Assembly (NCBI RefSeq): GCF_029893805.1
Contig: NZ_JARXYP010000002.1
Location: 5,766,001-5,830,000, forward strand
Length of the DNA stretch: 64,000 bases
Source: Streptomyces sp. SAI-135
GTDB lineage: Bacteria; Actinomycetota; Actinomycetes; Streptomycetales; Streptomycetaceae
Reading direction: 5' to 3'
Part shown: positions 32,623 to 41,003 of the stretch, in pieces
Position numbering within the stretch: the first letter of the stretch is position 1
How the letters are laid out: every line of letters begins with the position of its first letter
The notes under the pieces: model-generated
The model's input: the letters and a program-made list of their open reading frames with translations, nothing else
What the model was told of the DNA's origin: nothing
The model's database searches: none
Program-made: the position numbers and the translations under genes

Positions 32623-33135
32623 ATGGCTGCGCAGACACAGAGGGCTGTGCTGGCGGGCGGATGCTTCTGGGGAATGGAGGAGCTGATCCGCCGGCTTCCG
32701 GGCGTGACGGCGACCCGGGTCGGCTACACCGGGGGTGACGTGCCGAACGCGACCTACCGCAACCACGGCACGCACGCGGAGGCCATCGAGATCCTCTTCG
32801 ACCCCGAGCAGACCGACTACCGCACGCTCCTGGAGTTCTTCTTCCAGATCCACGACCCGAGCACCAAGAACCGCCAGGGCAACGACATCGGCCTCAGCTA
32901 CCGTTCGGCGATCTACTACGTCGACGACGAGCAGAAGCGGATCGCCGAGGACACCATCGCGGACGTGGACGCCTCCGGACTGTGGCCGGGCAAGGTCGTC
33001 ACCGAGGTGGAGCCGGTCGGCCCCTTCTGGGAGGCCGAGCCCGAGCACCAGGACTACCTCCAGCGTTACCCGGACGGCTACACCTGCCACTTCCCCCGCC
33101 CCGGCTGGCGGCTGCCGGCCCGCGCGGACGGCTGA
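32623..33135 (+). CDS. msrA: Peptide-methionine (S)-S-oxide reductase, paralogue 1
   Basis: A 170-residue MsrA reducing the S-epimer of methionine sulfoxide in proteins. The catalytic Cys14 lies in LAGGCFWGMEE, followed by GYTGGDVPNATY, EILFDPEQ, FFQIHDPSTKNRQGNDIG and YRSAIYY. The C-terminus is short and lacks the Cys-containing resolving tail present in paralogue 2, so regeneration probably uses Cys in HFPRP-preceding TCHFP or a thiol partner. ATG 32623 follows GGGAGGACAG. It diverges from the AI-2E gene. Confidence 0.92.
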   Translation: MAAQTQRAVLAGGCFWGMEELIRRLPGVTATRVGYTGGDVPNATYRNHGTHAEAIEILFDPEQTDYRTLLEFFFQIHDPSTKNRQGNDIGLSYRSAIYYVDDEQKRIAEDTIADVDASGLWPGKVVTEVEPVGPFWEAEPEHQDYLQRYPDGYTCHFPRPGWRLPARADG

Positions 33136-33157
33136 CGGCCGCCCCGTCCCGGTTCCG

Positions 33158-33751
33158 TCAGGCACCCTCCGGACGCGCCCATAGGGTCACATCGCTGCTG
33201 GTCGCCACGGCGAGCGTACGTCCGGAGGGGGAGAAGCCGACGGCCCGGAGCTCGGAGTAGTGGGAGTGGAACACGTGCCACCACCGCTCACCGTGCGGAT
33301 CGCGGTGGGGCATGCCGCTGCCACGGGAGAGCAGGACACGGTCGTTCGGCCAGACCGGCGAGACGACCTGCACGTGCCAGCCGTCGGCGGTGGTCGCGTG
33401 CAGTCCGCCGCCGAACAGCCCGGCGATGTGCACCCTGCTGCCGGCGACCGGCCCGAGGCCCGGGCAGGTCAGATCCGCGGCCGCGTCCGGCGTGCTGCTC
33501 TCCGGATCGGGCTCGCGGTCCCGCGCGATCCTCTCGCCGGTGACGGCGTCGAAGAGTCCGTGACCGGCGGTCGAGACGACCATCACCAGGTCGTGACCAC
33601 TGTCCGGATGCGTCGCGAACCCGATCCCCAGCAGCCCCCCGACCGCGGCACAGGACTCGAACACCGGTCGCCAGGGAGCGGGCGCGGGCAACACGGGGAC
33701 CGCCGCCAGCCGGTCGCGCAGGTCCCGCTGGTAGGGGGAGAGTTCCGTCAT
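33158..33751 (-). CDS. Hypothetical protein with a WD40-like tail
   Basis: A 197-residue soluble protein with no signal or membrane segment. Four or five beta-rich blocks each end in a Gly or Trp turn: HDLVMVVSTAGHGLFDAVTG, SRVHIAGLFGGGLHATT, WHVQVVSPVWP and, last, ELRAVGFSPSGRTLAVATSS-DVTLWARP. The final block matches the WD40 signature closely. It may be a partial propeller that completes itself by dimerising; no family is recognised. It lies between the two msrA genes, antisense to the first and same strand as the second. Confidence 0.6.
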   Translation of the reverse strand: MTELSPYQRDLRDRLAAVPVLPAPAPWRPVFESCAAVGGLLGIGFATHPDSGHDLVMVVSTAGHGLFDAVTGERIARDREPDPESSTPDAAADLTCPGLGPVAGSRVHIAGLFGGGLHATTADGWHVQVVSPVWPNDRVLLSRGSGMPHRDPHGERWWHVFHSHYSELRAVGFSPSGRTLAVATSSDVTLWARPEGA

Positions 33752-33812
33752 CCCGCCATGATCCCTCCCCGACGGCGCCCCGCGGGCGGCGGCCGGCCCT
33801 GAGCGGATGACA

Positions 33813-34478
33813 TCAGCCGCCGGCCTCGCCCACGCCGACCGGGCAGGAGACCCCGGTCCCGCCGATTCCGCAGTAACCCGCCGGGTTCTTGTCGAGGTAT
33901 TGCTGGTGGTAGCCCTCCGCCGGGTAGAAGGGGCGGCCCTCCGCGGGCAGGATCTCGGTGGTGATCGTGCGGTGGCCCGAGGCTGTCAGGACGCGTTGGT
34001 ACGCGGCGCGGGAGGCCTCGGCCGCTGCTGCCTGCTCGGGGGTGTGGGTGTGGATCGCCGAGCGGTACTGGGTGCCCACGTCGTTGCCCTGGCGGAAGCC
34101 CTGGGTGGGGTCGTGGGACTCCCAGAAGGTCTTCAGGAGGCGCTCGTACGAGATGAGGGCGGGGTCGAAGACCACGCGGACCACCTCGGTGTGGCCGGTG
34201 AGACCCGAGCAGACCTCCTCGTACATGGGGTTCTCGGTGTGGCCGCCCTGGTAGCCGACCAGGGTCGTCCAGATGCCCGCCGGGAGCTGCCAGAACTTGC
34301 GTTCGGCGCCCCAGAAGCAGCCCAGGGCGAAGTCCGCGATCCCGTACCCCTCGGGGTAGGGACCGAGCAGCGGGGTGCCGAGGACGGTGTGCCGCTCGGG
34401 AACCGTGAACGCGGGCTCGGAGCGGCCCTTCAGCGCCTGTTCGGGGGTGGGCAGGACGGGCGTACGGCCGAACAGCAT
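33813..34478 (-). CDS. msrA: Peptide-methionine (S)-S-oxide reductase, paralogue 2
   Basis: A 221-residue MsrA of the long class with a 48-residue N-terminal extension (LFGRTPVLPTPEQALKGRS). Catalytic Cys54 lies in ALGCFWGAERKFW. YQGGHTENPMYEEVCSGLTGH, SHDPTQGFRQGNDVGTQYRS and a C-terminal resolving region GYCGIGGTGVSCPVG with two Cys follow. This is the canonical bacterial form recycled by thioredoxin. ATG 34478 gives the conserved start; upstream codons read basic, non-conserved sequence. Two msrA genes within 1.9 kb point to a local redox-protection theme. Confidence 0.92.
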   Translation of the reverse strand: MLFGRTPVLPTPEQALKGRSEPAFTVPERHTVLGTPLLGPYPEGYGIADFALGCFWGAERKFWQLPAGIWTTLVGYQGGHTENPMYEEVCSGLTGHTEVVRVVFDPALISYERLLKTFWESHDPTQGFRQGNDVGTQYRSAIHTHTPEQAAAAEASRAAYQRVLTASGHRTITTEILPAEGRPFYPAEGYHQQYLDKNPAGYCGIGGTGVSCPVGVGEAGG

Positions 34479-34586
34479 GACGCGGGCTCCTTCGTTCGTG
34501 CGGGGCGGCAGCGAGGACAACGGTTGCGCACCGGCCCGCATTCCGGCAGCCCCCGGGCGTCGACCGGTACGAGCCGCGCGGTCACG

Positions 34587-35705
34587 TCACTGCGTCAGCG
34601 TCGCCGGGCTGCCGCCGTTCGCCTCGTAGCCCGCCACCGCCAGCGCCCGGTAGATCGCGAACTCCGCGGCCGGGTCGGCGGACAGTGTCCACGGCAGGGC
34701 GCCGACATGACCGTCGATGTGCACGAGCTGGTTCATGGCCTCCGCCCAGCGCTCGCCGCGCACCAGGAAGAAGACCAGCAGGTGCCGGACATGGGCCAGC
34801 ATCGGGTCGTCGGCGCGGGCCGAGTGGACCGCGTGCAGCGCGCCGTGGATCGCCTTGGTCACGACCTCGCTCCGGTAGAAACCGCTGACCAGGTTGACCT
34901 CGGGCAGGTGCTCGAAGACCGCGAACAACGGCATCGCGGCGAGCAACGACCCCCGTGGGGCCCGGGCGGCCGCGGCCTCCGCGAAGCCGTACGCCAGCTC
35001 CCGCGAGCCGTGCCACTTCTCGCACCAGTAGTGCAGGGCGGCCAGATGCGCCCCCATGTGGTCCGGCGCACGGTCGAGGATCTTCAGCCAGAGCTGCTCG
35101 AACTCCGCCTGCTCATAGGCCAGTCCGCGTGCCACGGAGAGCTCGACGATGTACGGGACCGGATCGCCGGGAGCCAGCAGTGCCGCCTCGCCGCAGGCCG
35201 CCCTCGCCTCCTCCATGATGATCCGGAACTCGTCGGTGCCGGGGGTCGACGTCCGCCACGCCTGCTGGACCAGGAACTCCGCGTGCACGGCCGCGCCGCC
35301 TGCGTCCTTGGGCTGCTCGGCCCGCCACACCCGCAGCCACTGCCCGCCCGGCGTGTCGCTGACCCCGCCCGGCCGCTGCTGCAACTCCAGCGAGGCGGCC
35401 CCGGCGAAGGCCTGCACGCGCTGCCAGCGCAGCTCGCCCTCCCGCTCGGTGCCCGCCAGGAGTTGGCCGGCGGCCCTGTAGTCCTGCGTGCGCTGCACCA
35501 GGTCCAGGACGTCCAGCAGATCCTGGTCGGGGCCGGGCATGCGGATGTCCAGCTCCTCCTGCCGGACGAAGCCGTAGTCCGCCGGGTCCGCGGCGTCCGG
35601 GTGGCCGGCCGGGACCTGCTCGATCCCGCCCCGCCCGCGCCGCAGGAACGGAAGCAGGACGAAGCCCAGCAGGACCGCCGCCATCAGGACCCAGAGAATC
35701 TCCAT
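34587..35705 (-). CDS. Membrane-anchored TPR-like protein, unknown
   Basis: A 372-residue protein with an N-terminal membrane anchor (EILWVLMAAVLLGFVLLPFL, 2-21) and a basic turn, then a cytoplasmic helical domain of antiparallel pairs (LLDVLDLVQRTQDYRAAGQLL, EEARAACGEAALLAPGDPVPYIVEL, AHLAALHYWCEKWHGSRELAYGFAEAAAARAP). These resemble degenerate tetratricopeptide repeats. It most likely scaffolds or counts partners at the membrane. No specific function can be given. Its start codon is 161 bp from the divergent metB gene. Confidence 0.65.
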   Translation of the reverse strand: MEILWVLMAAVLLGFVLLPFLRRGRGGIEQVPAGHPDAADPADYGFVRQEELDIRMPGPDQDLLDVLDLVQRTQDYRAAGQLLAGTEREGELRWQRVQAFAGAASLELQQRPGGVSDTPGGQWLRVWRAEQPKDAGGAAVHAEFLVQQAWRTSTPGTDEFRIIMEEARAACGEAALLAPGDPVPYIVELSVARGLAYEQAEFEQLWLKILDRAPDHMGAHLAALHYWCEKWHGSRELAYGFAEAAAARAPRGSLLAAMPLFAVFEHLPEVNLVSGFYRSEVVTKAIHGALHAVHSARADDPMLAHVRHLLVFFLVRGERWAEAMNQLVHIDGHVGALPWTLSADPAAEFAIYRALAVAGYEANGGSPATLTQ

Positions 35706-35866
35706 GCCTCAAGAGTTCCAGACGCCGCCGACAATTGCCCAACCCGGTCCGCGCCCTGTGGAAAACTCCCCGGACCGCCCCTCACACCTGGGGAAAACCC
35801 TGCGCTACGGGCGCCGGGAGCCCGTCGTCCGGCATCGGCCCCCGCGGCGGACTACCCTCGGAGCCC

Positions 35867-37024
35867 ATGAGCGACAGGCACATCAGTCAGCACTTCGAGA
35901 CCCTCGCGATCCACGCGGGCAACACCGCGGACCCCCTCACCGGCGCGGTGGTCCCGCCGATCTACCAGGTCTCGACCTACAAGCAGGACGGCGTGGGCGG
36001 TCTGCGCGGCGGCTACGAGTACAGCCGCAGCGCCAATCCGACCCGCACGGCCCTGGAGGAGAACCTCGCCGCCCTCGAAGGCGGCCGCCGGGGCCTCGCG
36101 TTCGCGTCCGGACTGGCGGCCGAGGACTGCCTGTTGCGCACGCTCCTCAGCCCCGGCGACCACGTGGTGATCCCCAACGACGCGTACGGCGGCACGTTCC
36201 GTCTCTTCGCGAAGGTCGTCGCCCGCTGGGGCGTCGAGTGGTCGGTCGCCGACACCAGCGACCCGGCCGCCGTCCGGGCCGCGATCACCCCGAAGACCAA
36301 GGCGGTGTGGGTGGAGACCCCCTCCAACCCGCTGCTCGGCATCACCGACATCGCCGCCGTCGCCCAGGTCTCCCGGGACGCGGGCGCAAGGCTCGTCGTC
36401 GACAACACCTTCGCGACGCCTTACCTCCAGCAGCCCCTGTCGCTCGGCGCCGATGTCGTCGTGCACTCCCTGACCAAGTACATGGGCGGCCACTCCGACG
36501 TCGTGGGCGGCGCCCTGGTCACCGCCGACGAGACGCTCGGCGAGGAGCTGGCGTACCACCAGAACGCGATGGGCGCGGTCGCGGGGCCCTTCGACTCCTG
36601 GCTGGTGCTGCGCGGCGCAAAGACGCTGTCGGTGCGCATGGACCGGCACAGCGAGAACGCCACCAGGATCGCCGACATGCTGACCCGCCACGCGCGCGTG
36701 ACGCAGGTGCTCTACCCGGGCCTTACGGAACACCCCGGCCACGAGGTCGCCGCCAAGCAGATGCGCGCCTTCGGCGGCATGGTCTCCTTCCGGGTGGAAG
36801 GCGGCGAGGAGGCGGCCGTCGAGGTCTGCAACCGCGCCAGGATCTTCACGCTCGGGGAGTCCCTGGGCGGCGTCGAGTCGCTGATCGAGCACCCCGGCCG
36901 GATGACGCACGCGTCCGTGGCGGGCTCGGCGCTGGAGGTCCCCGCCGACCTCGTACGCCTGTCCGTGGGCATCGAGAACGTCGACGACCTGCTGGAGGAC
37001 CTCCAGCAGGCGCTGGCCAAGTAG
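35867..37024 (+). CDS. metB: Cystathionine gamma-synthase/lyase family enzyme
   Basis: A 385-residue PLP enzyme of the Cys/Met metabolism family: ETLAIHAGN, YSRSANPTRTALEENLA, phosphate-binding GLAAEDCLLRTLL, the VETPSNPLLGITDI segment and PLP Lys204 in HSLTKYMGGHSD. The C-terminal SLGGVESLIEHPGRMTHASV is typical. It would make cystathionine from O-acyl- or O-phosphohomoserine and cysteine, or cleave it in the reverse transsulfuration that actinomycetes use. Annotation as synthase follows the family; the lyase role is equally possible. ATG 35867. Confidence 0.9.
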   Translation: MSDRHISQHFETLAIHAGNTADPLTGAVVPPIYQVSTYKQDGVGGLRGGYEYSRSANPTRTALEENLAALEGGRRGLAFASGLAAEDCLLRTLLSPGDHVVIPNDAYGGTFRLFAKVVARWGVEWSVADTSDPAAVRAAITPKTKAVWVETPSNPLLGITDIAAVAQVSRDAGARLVVDNTFATPYLQQPLSLGADVVVHSLTKYMGGHSDVVGGALVTADETLGEELAYHQNAMGAVAGPFDSWLVLRGAKTLSVRMDRHSENATRIADMLTRHARVTQVLYPGLTEHPGHEVAAKQMRAFGGMVSFRVEGGEEAAVEVCNRARIFTLGESLGGVESLIEHPGRMTHASVAGSALEVPADLVRLSVGIENVDDLLEDLQQALAK

Positions 37025-37036
37025 GTACGGCCGGGC

Positions 37037-37285
37037 TCACCAGCCCGTCATCGGTGGAGTCGTCGTGGACGGCGGCTCCACCCAGGGGCGCGCGGTCAGC
37101 GCCCACACCACGAACGCCACACTCGCGGCGAACAGCAGCAGCCACATGAACCGGCGCGCCGCGGACCTGCGCCGCAGCATGCGTGACCCCCGCCGCACGA
37201 CGTCGCCGTACAGATCGGCCGGCACCTGCGGCGTGGCCCGCTCCATGAGCTGCCGCACGGCCGCCTCGCGCTGGGTCCGGTTCAC
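37037..37285 (-). CDS. Small single-pass membrane protein paired with sigma-like gene
   Basis: An 82-residue product from GTG 37285, which has GGGAGG ideally placed. A basic cytosolic segment of about 40 residues (NRTQREAAVRQLMERATPQV, then GDVVRRGSRMLRRRSAAR) is followed by one transmembrane helix (FMWLLLFAASVAFVVWALTA) and a short Pro/Thr tail outside. It starts 28 bp after the sigma-like gene on the same strand. The layout resembles a minimal anti-sigma factor holding its sigma at the membrane, but no zinc or ASD motif is visible. Confidence 0.65.
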   Translation of the reverse strand: MNRTQREAAVRQLMERATPQVPADLYGDVVRRGSRMLRRRSAARRFMWLLLFAASVAFVVWALTARPWVEPPSTTTPPMTGW

Positions 37286-37313
37286 GCGCACCTCCCGGGA
37301 CGGGCCGTCCGCC

Positions 37314-37817
37314 TCATGACGCCACCGCCTTCGCCCCCACCACCGCCGGTGCGGACCCACGCGTCGGGTGCAGCAGGGTCGCCGTCGCCCGGTCGCAGAT
37401 CGTGTGGACGCGTTCCGCAGGCAGGCCGAGCAGGGCCGCCGTCTGCTGCTCGGCCACGCCCTCGTACAGGCGCAGCACCACGATCAGGCGCTCCTGAGGG
37501 GTGAGCCGGGACAGCGGGCTGTCGGGGTGCGTGCGGCCGCCGAGCAGCACGCCGTGACGGCGCCACGCCCCGTGGGCGAAGCGCAGGGCGAGGTACTGGC
37601 GGGCCCGGTCGTAGGGGTCCTCGCCGCGCAGCCGGTCCCAGCACGCGTACGTGTGGGCCAGCGCCAGCGTCAGCAGGCGCCGCGCGCGCGGGTTGTCTTC
37701 CGGGGACTCCGCCGTCAGGAGCGTCGCGGCGTGCAGCAGTCGCCCCGCCGCGCCCGCGACGAACGCCTCGAACTCCCGGGACCGGCGCGTGCCCTGGGAC
37801 GTCTGCCGTTGCCGCAC
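37314..37817 (-). CDS. Sigma-70 region-4-like regulator
   Basis: A 167-residue protein from GTG 37817 with GGGGAGG upstream. The N-terminal part (EFEAFVAGAAGRLLHAATLL, then YACWDRLRGEDPYDRARQYL) resembles a SigE-type region 2 that has lost its core signature. The C-terminal part (SRLTPQERLIVVLRLYEGVA, AALLGLPAERVHTICDRATA) is a sigma region-4 helix-turn-helix. It would bind -35-type DNA or RNA polymerase. Activity as a full sigma factor is uncertain because region 2 is weak. It is probably coexpressed with the small membrane protein. Confidence 0.72.
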   Translation of the reverse strand: MRQRQTSQGTRRSREFEAFVAGAAGRLLHAATLLTAESPEDNPRARRLLTLALAHTYACWDRLRGEDPYDRARQYLALRFAHGAWRRHGVLLGGRTHPDSPLSRLTPQERLIVVLRLYEGVAEQQTAALLGLPAERVHTICDRATATLLHPTRGSAPAVVGAKAVAS

Positions 37818-37949
37818 CGCACCTCCCCGCCTGCGGACGGCCGTACGACGGCTTCGTACGACCACGAGGACCCAGAGGACCCGGTCTCATATGAGGCCCG
37901 GCGCGGCCGTCCGGTCAAGAGGCGGGGCGGTACCCGCGCGTGCGCGTGG

Positions 37950-38471
37950 CTAGGAGGACTGTGCCTCCGGGCCGGGAACGCCCTGGGCGGCCATGCGGGT
38001 GGAGAGCGCGGTGTTGAAGCGCGTGAGGAGCGTGCAGAACGCCTCGCGCTCCTCAGGCGCCCAGTCGTGTGTCAGCTCGGCCATCAACTGACGCCGGGAG
38101 GAGCGCACTTCCTCCAGCCGGGACTGCCCGCGCGGGGACAGCTGGAGGACCACCGCGCGTCCGTCCTCGGGGTGCGAGGTGCGCTTGACCAGGCCGGTGT
38201 CGACGAGCGGTGCCACCTGCCGGGTGACCGTCGACGAGTCGATGCCCATGCTCGCCGCGAGCGCCTTGACGCCCATCGGACCTTCCTTGTCGAGCCGGTT
38301 GAGCAGCAGGTACGCGGCGCGGTCCATGGAGTTGCGCACCTGCCCCACCCCGCCGAGCCGGGTCTGTTCGGCACGACGGGCGAAGACCGCCACCTCGTGC
38401 TGCAGGGTGTCGAGGAGACCGGTGTCACCGACGGTCGTCATGTCCATCGACATTTCAGGTGTTGTGGGCAT
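37950..38471 (-). CDS. MarR-family transcriptional regulator
   Basis: A 173-residue winged-helix protein. The DNA-binding domain (about 50-105) has MGVKALAASMGIDSSTVTRQ, VAPLVDTGLVKRTSHPEDGR and the wing VVLQLSPRG. Flanking helices form the dimer (DTLQHEVAVFARRAEQTRL, FCTLLTRFNTALSTRM). The ligand is unknown. It may repress itself and the divergent ilvA or a distant target. Starts at 38471 or at one of three later ATGs near the N-terminus are possible. A palindrome CTTCATGAAG sits at 38485-38494. Confidence 0.88.
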   Translation of the reverse strand: MPTTPEMSMDMTTVGDTGLLDTLQHEVAVFARRAEQTRLGGVGQVRNSMDRAAYLLLNRLDKEGPMGVKALAASMGIDSSTVTRQVAPLVDTGLVKRTSHPEDGRAVVLQLSPRGQSRLEEVRSSRRQLMAELTHDWAPEEREAFCTLLTRFNTALSTRMAAQGVPGPEAQSS

Positions 38472-38484
38472 GGCCGGAGGCTCA

Positions 38485-38494
38485 CTTCATGAAG
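38485..38494. promoter_or_regulatory. Palindrome before MarR gene
   Basis: CTTCATGAAG is a perfect 10-bp palindrome 14 bp upstream of the MarR start codon, the usual place of an autoregulatory operator. It could be chance in itself; its position is the reason to note it. Confidence 0.35.
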
Positions 38495-38616
38495 GGGGAG
38501 CTGGATTGGGGGACAGAGTACGCGGCCGGGAGGCAGGCCGTACCGGCGCTGCGCAAACCCGTCTCGGACGTTGGTCACAGCGCGAGCGCGCGCGTGTGAA
38601 CTGCGAGACTTGAGTC

Positions 38617-39846
38617 ATGAACTACCGCAAGGCCCACCCCGTGCCGCCGGTGACGCTCGACGACGTGCGCGGCGCGCAGAAGATGCTGTCGGGCGTGGCG
38701 CGGACGACCGCGATGGAGGGCAGCCGCCATCTGAGCCGGCTGGTGGGCGCGCCGGTGCACTTCAAGTGCGAGAACCTCCAGCGCACGGGTTCCTTCAAGC
38801 TCCGGGGCGCCTACGTACGGATCGCGGGGCTGCTGCCCGAGGAGCGGGCCGCGGGTGTCGTGGCCGCGAGTGCCGGGAACCACGCGCAGGGCGTCGCGCT
38901 GGCGTCCACCCTGCTCGGCGTGCGCTCCACGGTGTTCATGCCCAAGGGCGCCCCGCTGCCGAAGATCAGCGCCACCAGGCACTACGGCGCCGAGGTGCGG
39001 CTGCACGGCCAGGTGGTCGACGAGACCCTGGCCGCCGCGCAGGAGTACGCGGCCGAGACGGGCGCGGTGTTCATCCACCCCTTCGACCACCCCGACGTCA
39101 TCGCGGGCCAGGGCACGGTCGGCCTGGAGATCCTGGAGCAGTGCCCGGAGGTGCGCACGATCGTCCTCGGGATCGGCGGCGGCGGCCTCGCGGCCGGGGT
39201 CGCGATCGCCGTGAAGGCGCTGAGGCCCGACGTGCGGATCGTGGGCGTGCAGGCGGCGGGCGCGGCCGCGTATCCGCCCTCGCTGGCGGCGGGACACCCG
39301 GTGTCGATCGAGAACCCGGCGACGATGGCCGACGGCATGAAGGTGGGGCGGCCCGGGGACGTGCCGTTCGGCATCGTGGGCGCCCTCGTGGACGAGGTCC
39401 GCACGGTGACCGAGGACGAGCTGTCCGCAGCGCTGCTGCTCTGTCTGGAGCGGGCCAAGCTGGTCGTCGAGCCCGCAGGGGCGAGCCCGGTCGCCGCTCT
39501 GCTGAGCGACCCCGGATCCTTCGAGGGGCCGGTCGTCGCGGTGCTGTCCGGCGGCAACGTCGACCCGGTGCTGCTCCAGCGCGTCCTGCGGCACGGCATG
39601 TCCGCGCAGGGCCGCTACCTCGCCGTCCGGCTGCGGCTGACGGACCGGCCCGGCGCTCTCGCGACACTTCTCGGGGTGTTGTCAGTGGCCGACGCTAATG
39701 TCCTGGACGTGAGCCACGTCCGGACCGATCCACGGCTCGGGCTCGCGGAGGCGGAGGTCGAGCTGCACCTGGAGACGAAGGGGCCCGAGCACTGCGCCGA
39801 GGTCGGCCGCGCCCTGCGTGAGGCCGGATACACGGTCATCGACTGA
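38617..39846 (+). CDS. ilvA: Threonine ammonia-lyase with ACT domain
   Basis: A 409-residue PLP enzyme converting threonine to 2-oxobutyrate and ammonia. PLP Lys61 lies in TGSFKLRGAY, followed by AASAGNHAQGVALAS, the glycine loop LGIGGGGLAAGVAIAV, and VVEPAGASPVAALL. A single C-terminal ACT domain (about 330-409: RLRLTDRPGALATLLGVLSV) is the short, biodegradative/IlvA-like layout; regulation by isoleucine or valine is likely. Streptomyces use 2-oxobutyrate for isoleucine and for propionyl-CoA, the substrate of the pccB enzyme here. ATG 38617. Confidence 0.93.
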   Translation: MNYRKAHPVPPVTLDDVRGAQKMLSGVARTTAMEGSRHLSRLVGAPVHFKCENLQRTGSFKLRGAYVRIAGLLPEERAAGVVAASAGNHAQGVALASTLLGVRSTVFMPKGAPLPKISATRHYGAEVRLHGQVVDETLAAAQEYAAETGAVFIHPFDHPDVIAGQGTVGLEILEQCPEVRTIVLGIGGGGLAAGVAIAVKALRPDVRIVGVQAAGAAAYPPSLAAGHPVSIENPATMADGMKVGRPGDVPFGIVGALVDEVRTVTEDELSAALLLCLERAKLVVEPAGASPVAALLSDPGSFEGPVVAVLSGGNVDPVLLQRVLRHGMSAQGRYLAVRLRLTDRPGALATLLGVLSVADANVLDVSHVRTDPRLGLAEAEVELHLETKGPEHCAEVGRALREAGYTVID

Positions 39847-39962
39847 GGTAACAGGGCTGGGTTCACTCGTTCGGGAAAGTCCATTGAGAGACGCGATACA
39901 TCGCGTTATGGTGTGTGTCGCGCCACACTTTCGAAAGAATCCCCGACGACGTGGAGACTCAT

Positions 39963-41003
39963 ATGCCAGGCGCCATCTATGCCGAAGGCCTGGTCAAGAC
40001 CTTCGGAGACGTGAAAGCACTGGACGGCGTCGACCTCGATGTCCCGGAAGGCACCGTCCTGGGCCTCCTCGGGCCGAACGGCGCGGGCAAGACGACGACC
40101 GTCCGCTGTCTGACCACCCTGCTCAAACCGGACCGCGGCTCGGCGGTCGTCGCCGGCATCGACGTCCTCAAGCACCCCGACGCCGTGCGCCGCTCCATCG
40201 GACTCTCCGGCCAGTTCGCGGCGGTCGACGAATACCTCACCGGCCGCGAGAACCTCCAGATGGTCGGCCAGCTCTACCAGATGAAGGCCAGGCACGCGAA
40301 GGCCCGCGCGACCGAACTGCTGGAGCAGTTCGACCTCGCGGACGCGGCCGACCGCCCCACCAAGACCTACTCCGGCGGTATGCGCCGCCGCCTGGACCTG
40401 GCGGCGGCCCTGGTGGTCTCACCGCCCGTGATGTTCATGGACGAGCCGACGACCGGCCTCGACCCCCGCAATCGCCAACTGCTGTGGGAGGTCATCAAGC
40501 AGCTGGTCTCCGGGGGCACGACCCTGCTGCTGACCACCCAGTACCTGGAGGAGGCCGACCACCTCGCCCACGACATCGCCGTCGTCGACCACGGCCGTGT
40601 CATCGCCACCGGCACCTCCGACCAGCTCAAGGCCCGCACCGGCGGCGAGCGGGTCGAGGTCGTCGTGCACGAGCGCGAGCACATCCAGGCCGCCTCGGAG
40701 ATCCTGCGCGGCTTCGGCAAGGGCGACACCACGGTCGAGGACCACATGCGCAAGCTCACCGTGCCCGTCACCGGCGGCGCCAAGCTGCTCGCCGAGGTCA
40801 TCCGCGAGCTCGACACCCGGGGCATCGAGATAGACGACATCGGACTGCGCCGGCCCACCCTCGACGACGTCTTCCTGTCCCTGACCGGCCATGTGGCCGA
40901 GGTCAAGCCCGAGGACACGGACCAGCAGACCGGCACCAAGGCGGACAAGCGGACGGACAAGAAGACCGTCAGGACGACGGACAACAAGGAGGACGCCAAG
41001 TGA
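39963..41003 (+). CDS. Drug-type ABC transporter ATPase (DrrA-like)
   Basis: A 346-residue ATPase: Walker A GPNGAGKTTT (Lys43), signature YSGGMRRRLDLAAAL, Walker B VMFMDEPTTGLDPRNR and the switch LLLTTQYLEEADHLA. The characteristic DrrA C-terminal domain (about 220-320, TVPVTGGAKLLAEVIREL) is followed by a Lys/Thr/Asp-rich tail (TDQQTGTKADKRTDKKTVRT) not needed for the family. It powers export of lipophilic drugs or lipids with the overlapping permease. ATG 39963 follows GTGGAGACTCAT; a longer in-frame start at 39915 lacks such a site. Confidence 0.92.
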   Translation: MPGAIYAEGLVKTFGDVKALDGVDLDVPEGTVLGLLGPNGAGKTTTVRCLTTLLKPDRGSAVVAGIDVLKHPDAVRRSIGLSGQFAAVDEYLTGRENLQMVGQLYQMKARHAKARATELLEQFDLADAADRPTKTYSGGMRRRLDLAAALVVSPPVMFMDEPTTGLDPRNRQLLWEVIKQLVSGGTTLLLTTQYLEEADHLAHDIAVVDHGRVIATGTSDQLKARTGGERVEVVVHEREHIQAASEILRGFGKGDTTVEDHMRKLTVPVTGGAKLLAEVIRELDTRGIEIDDIGLRRPTLDDVFLSLTGHVAEVKPEDTDQQTGTKADKRTDKKTVRTTDNKEDAK

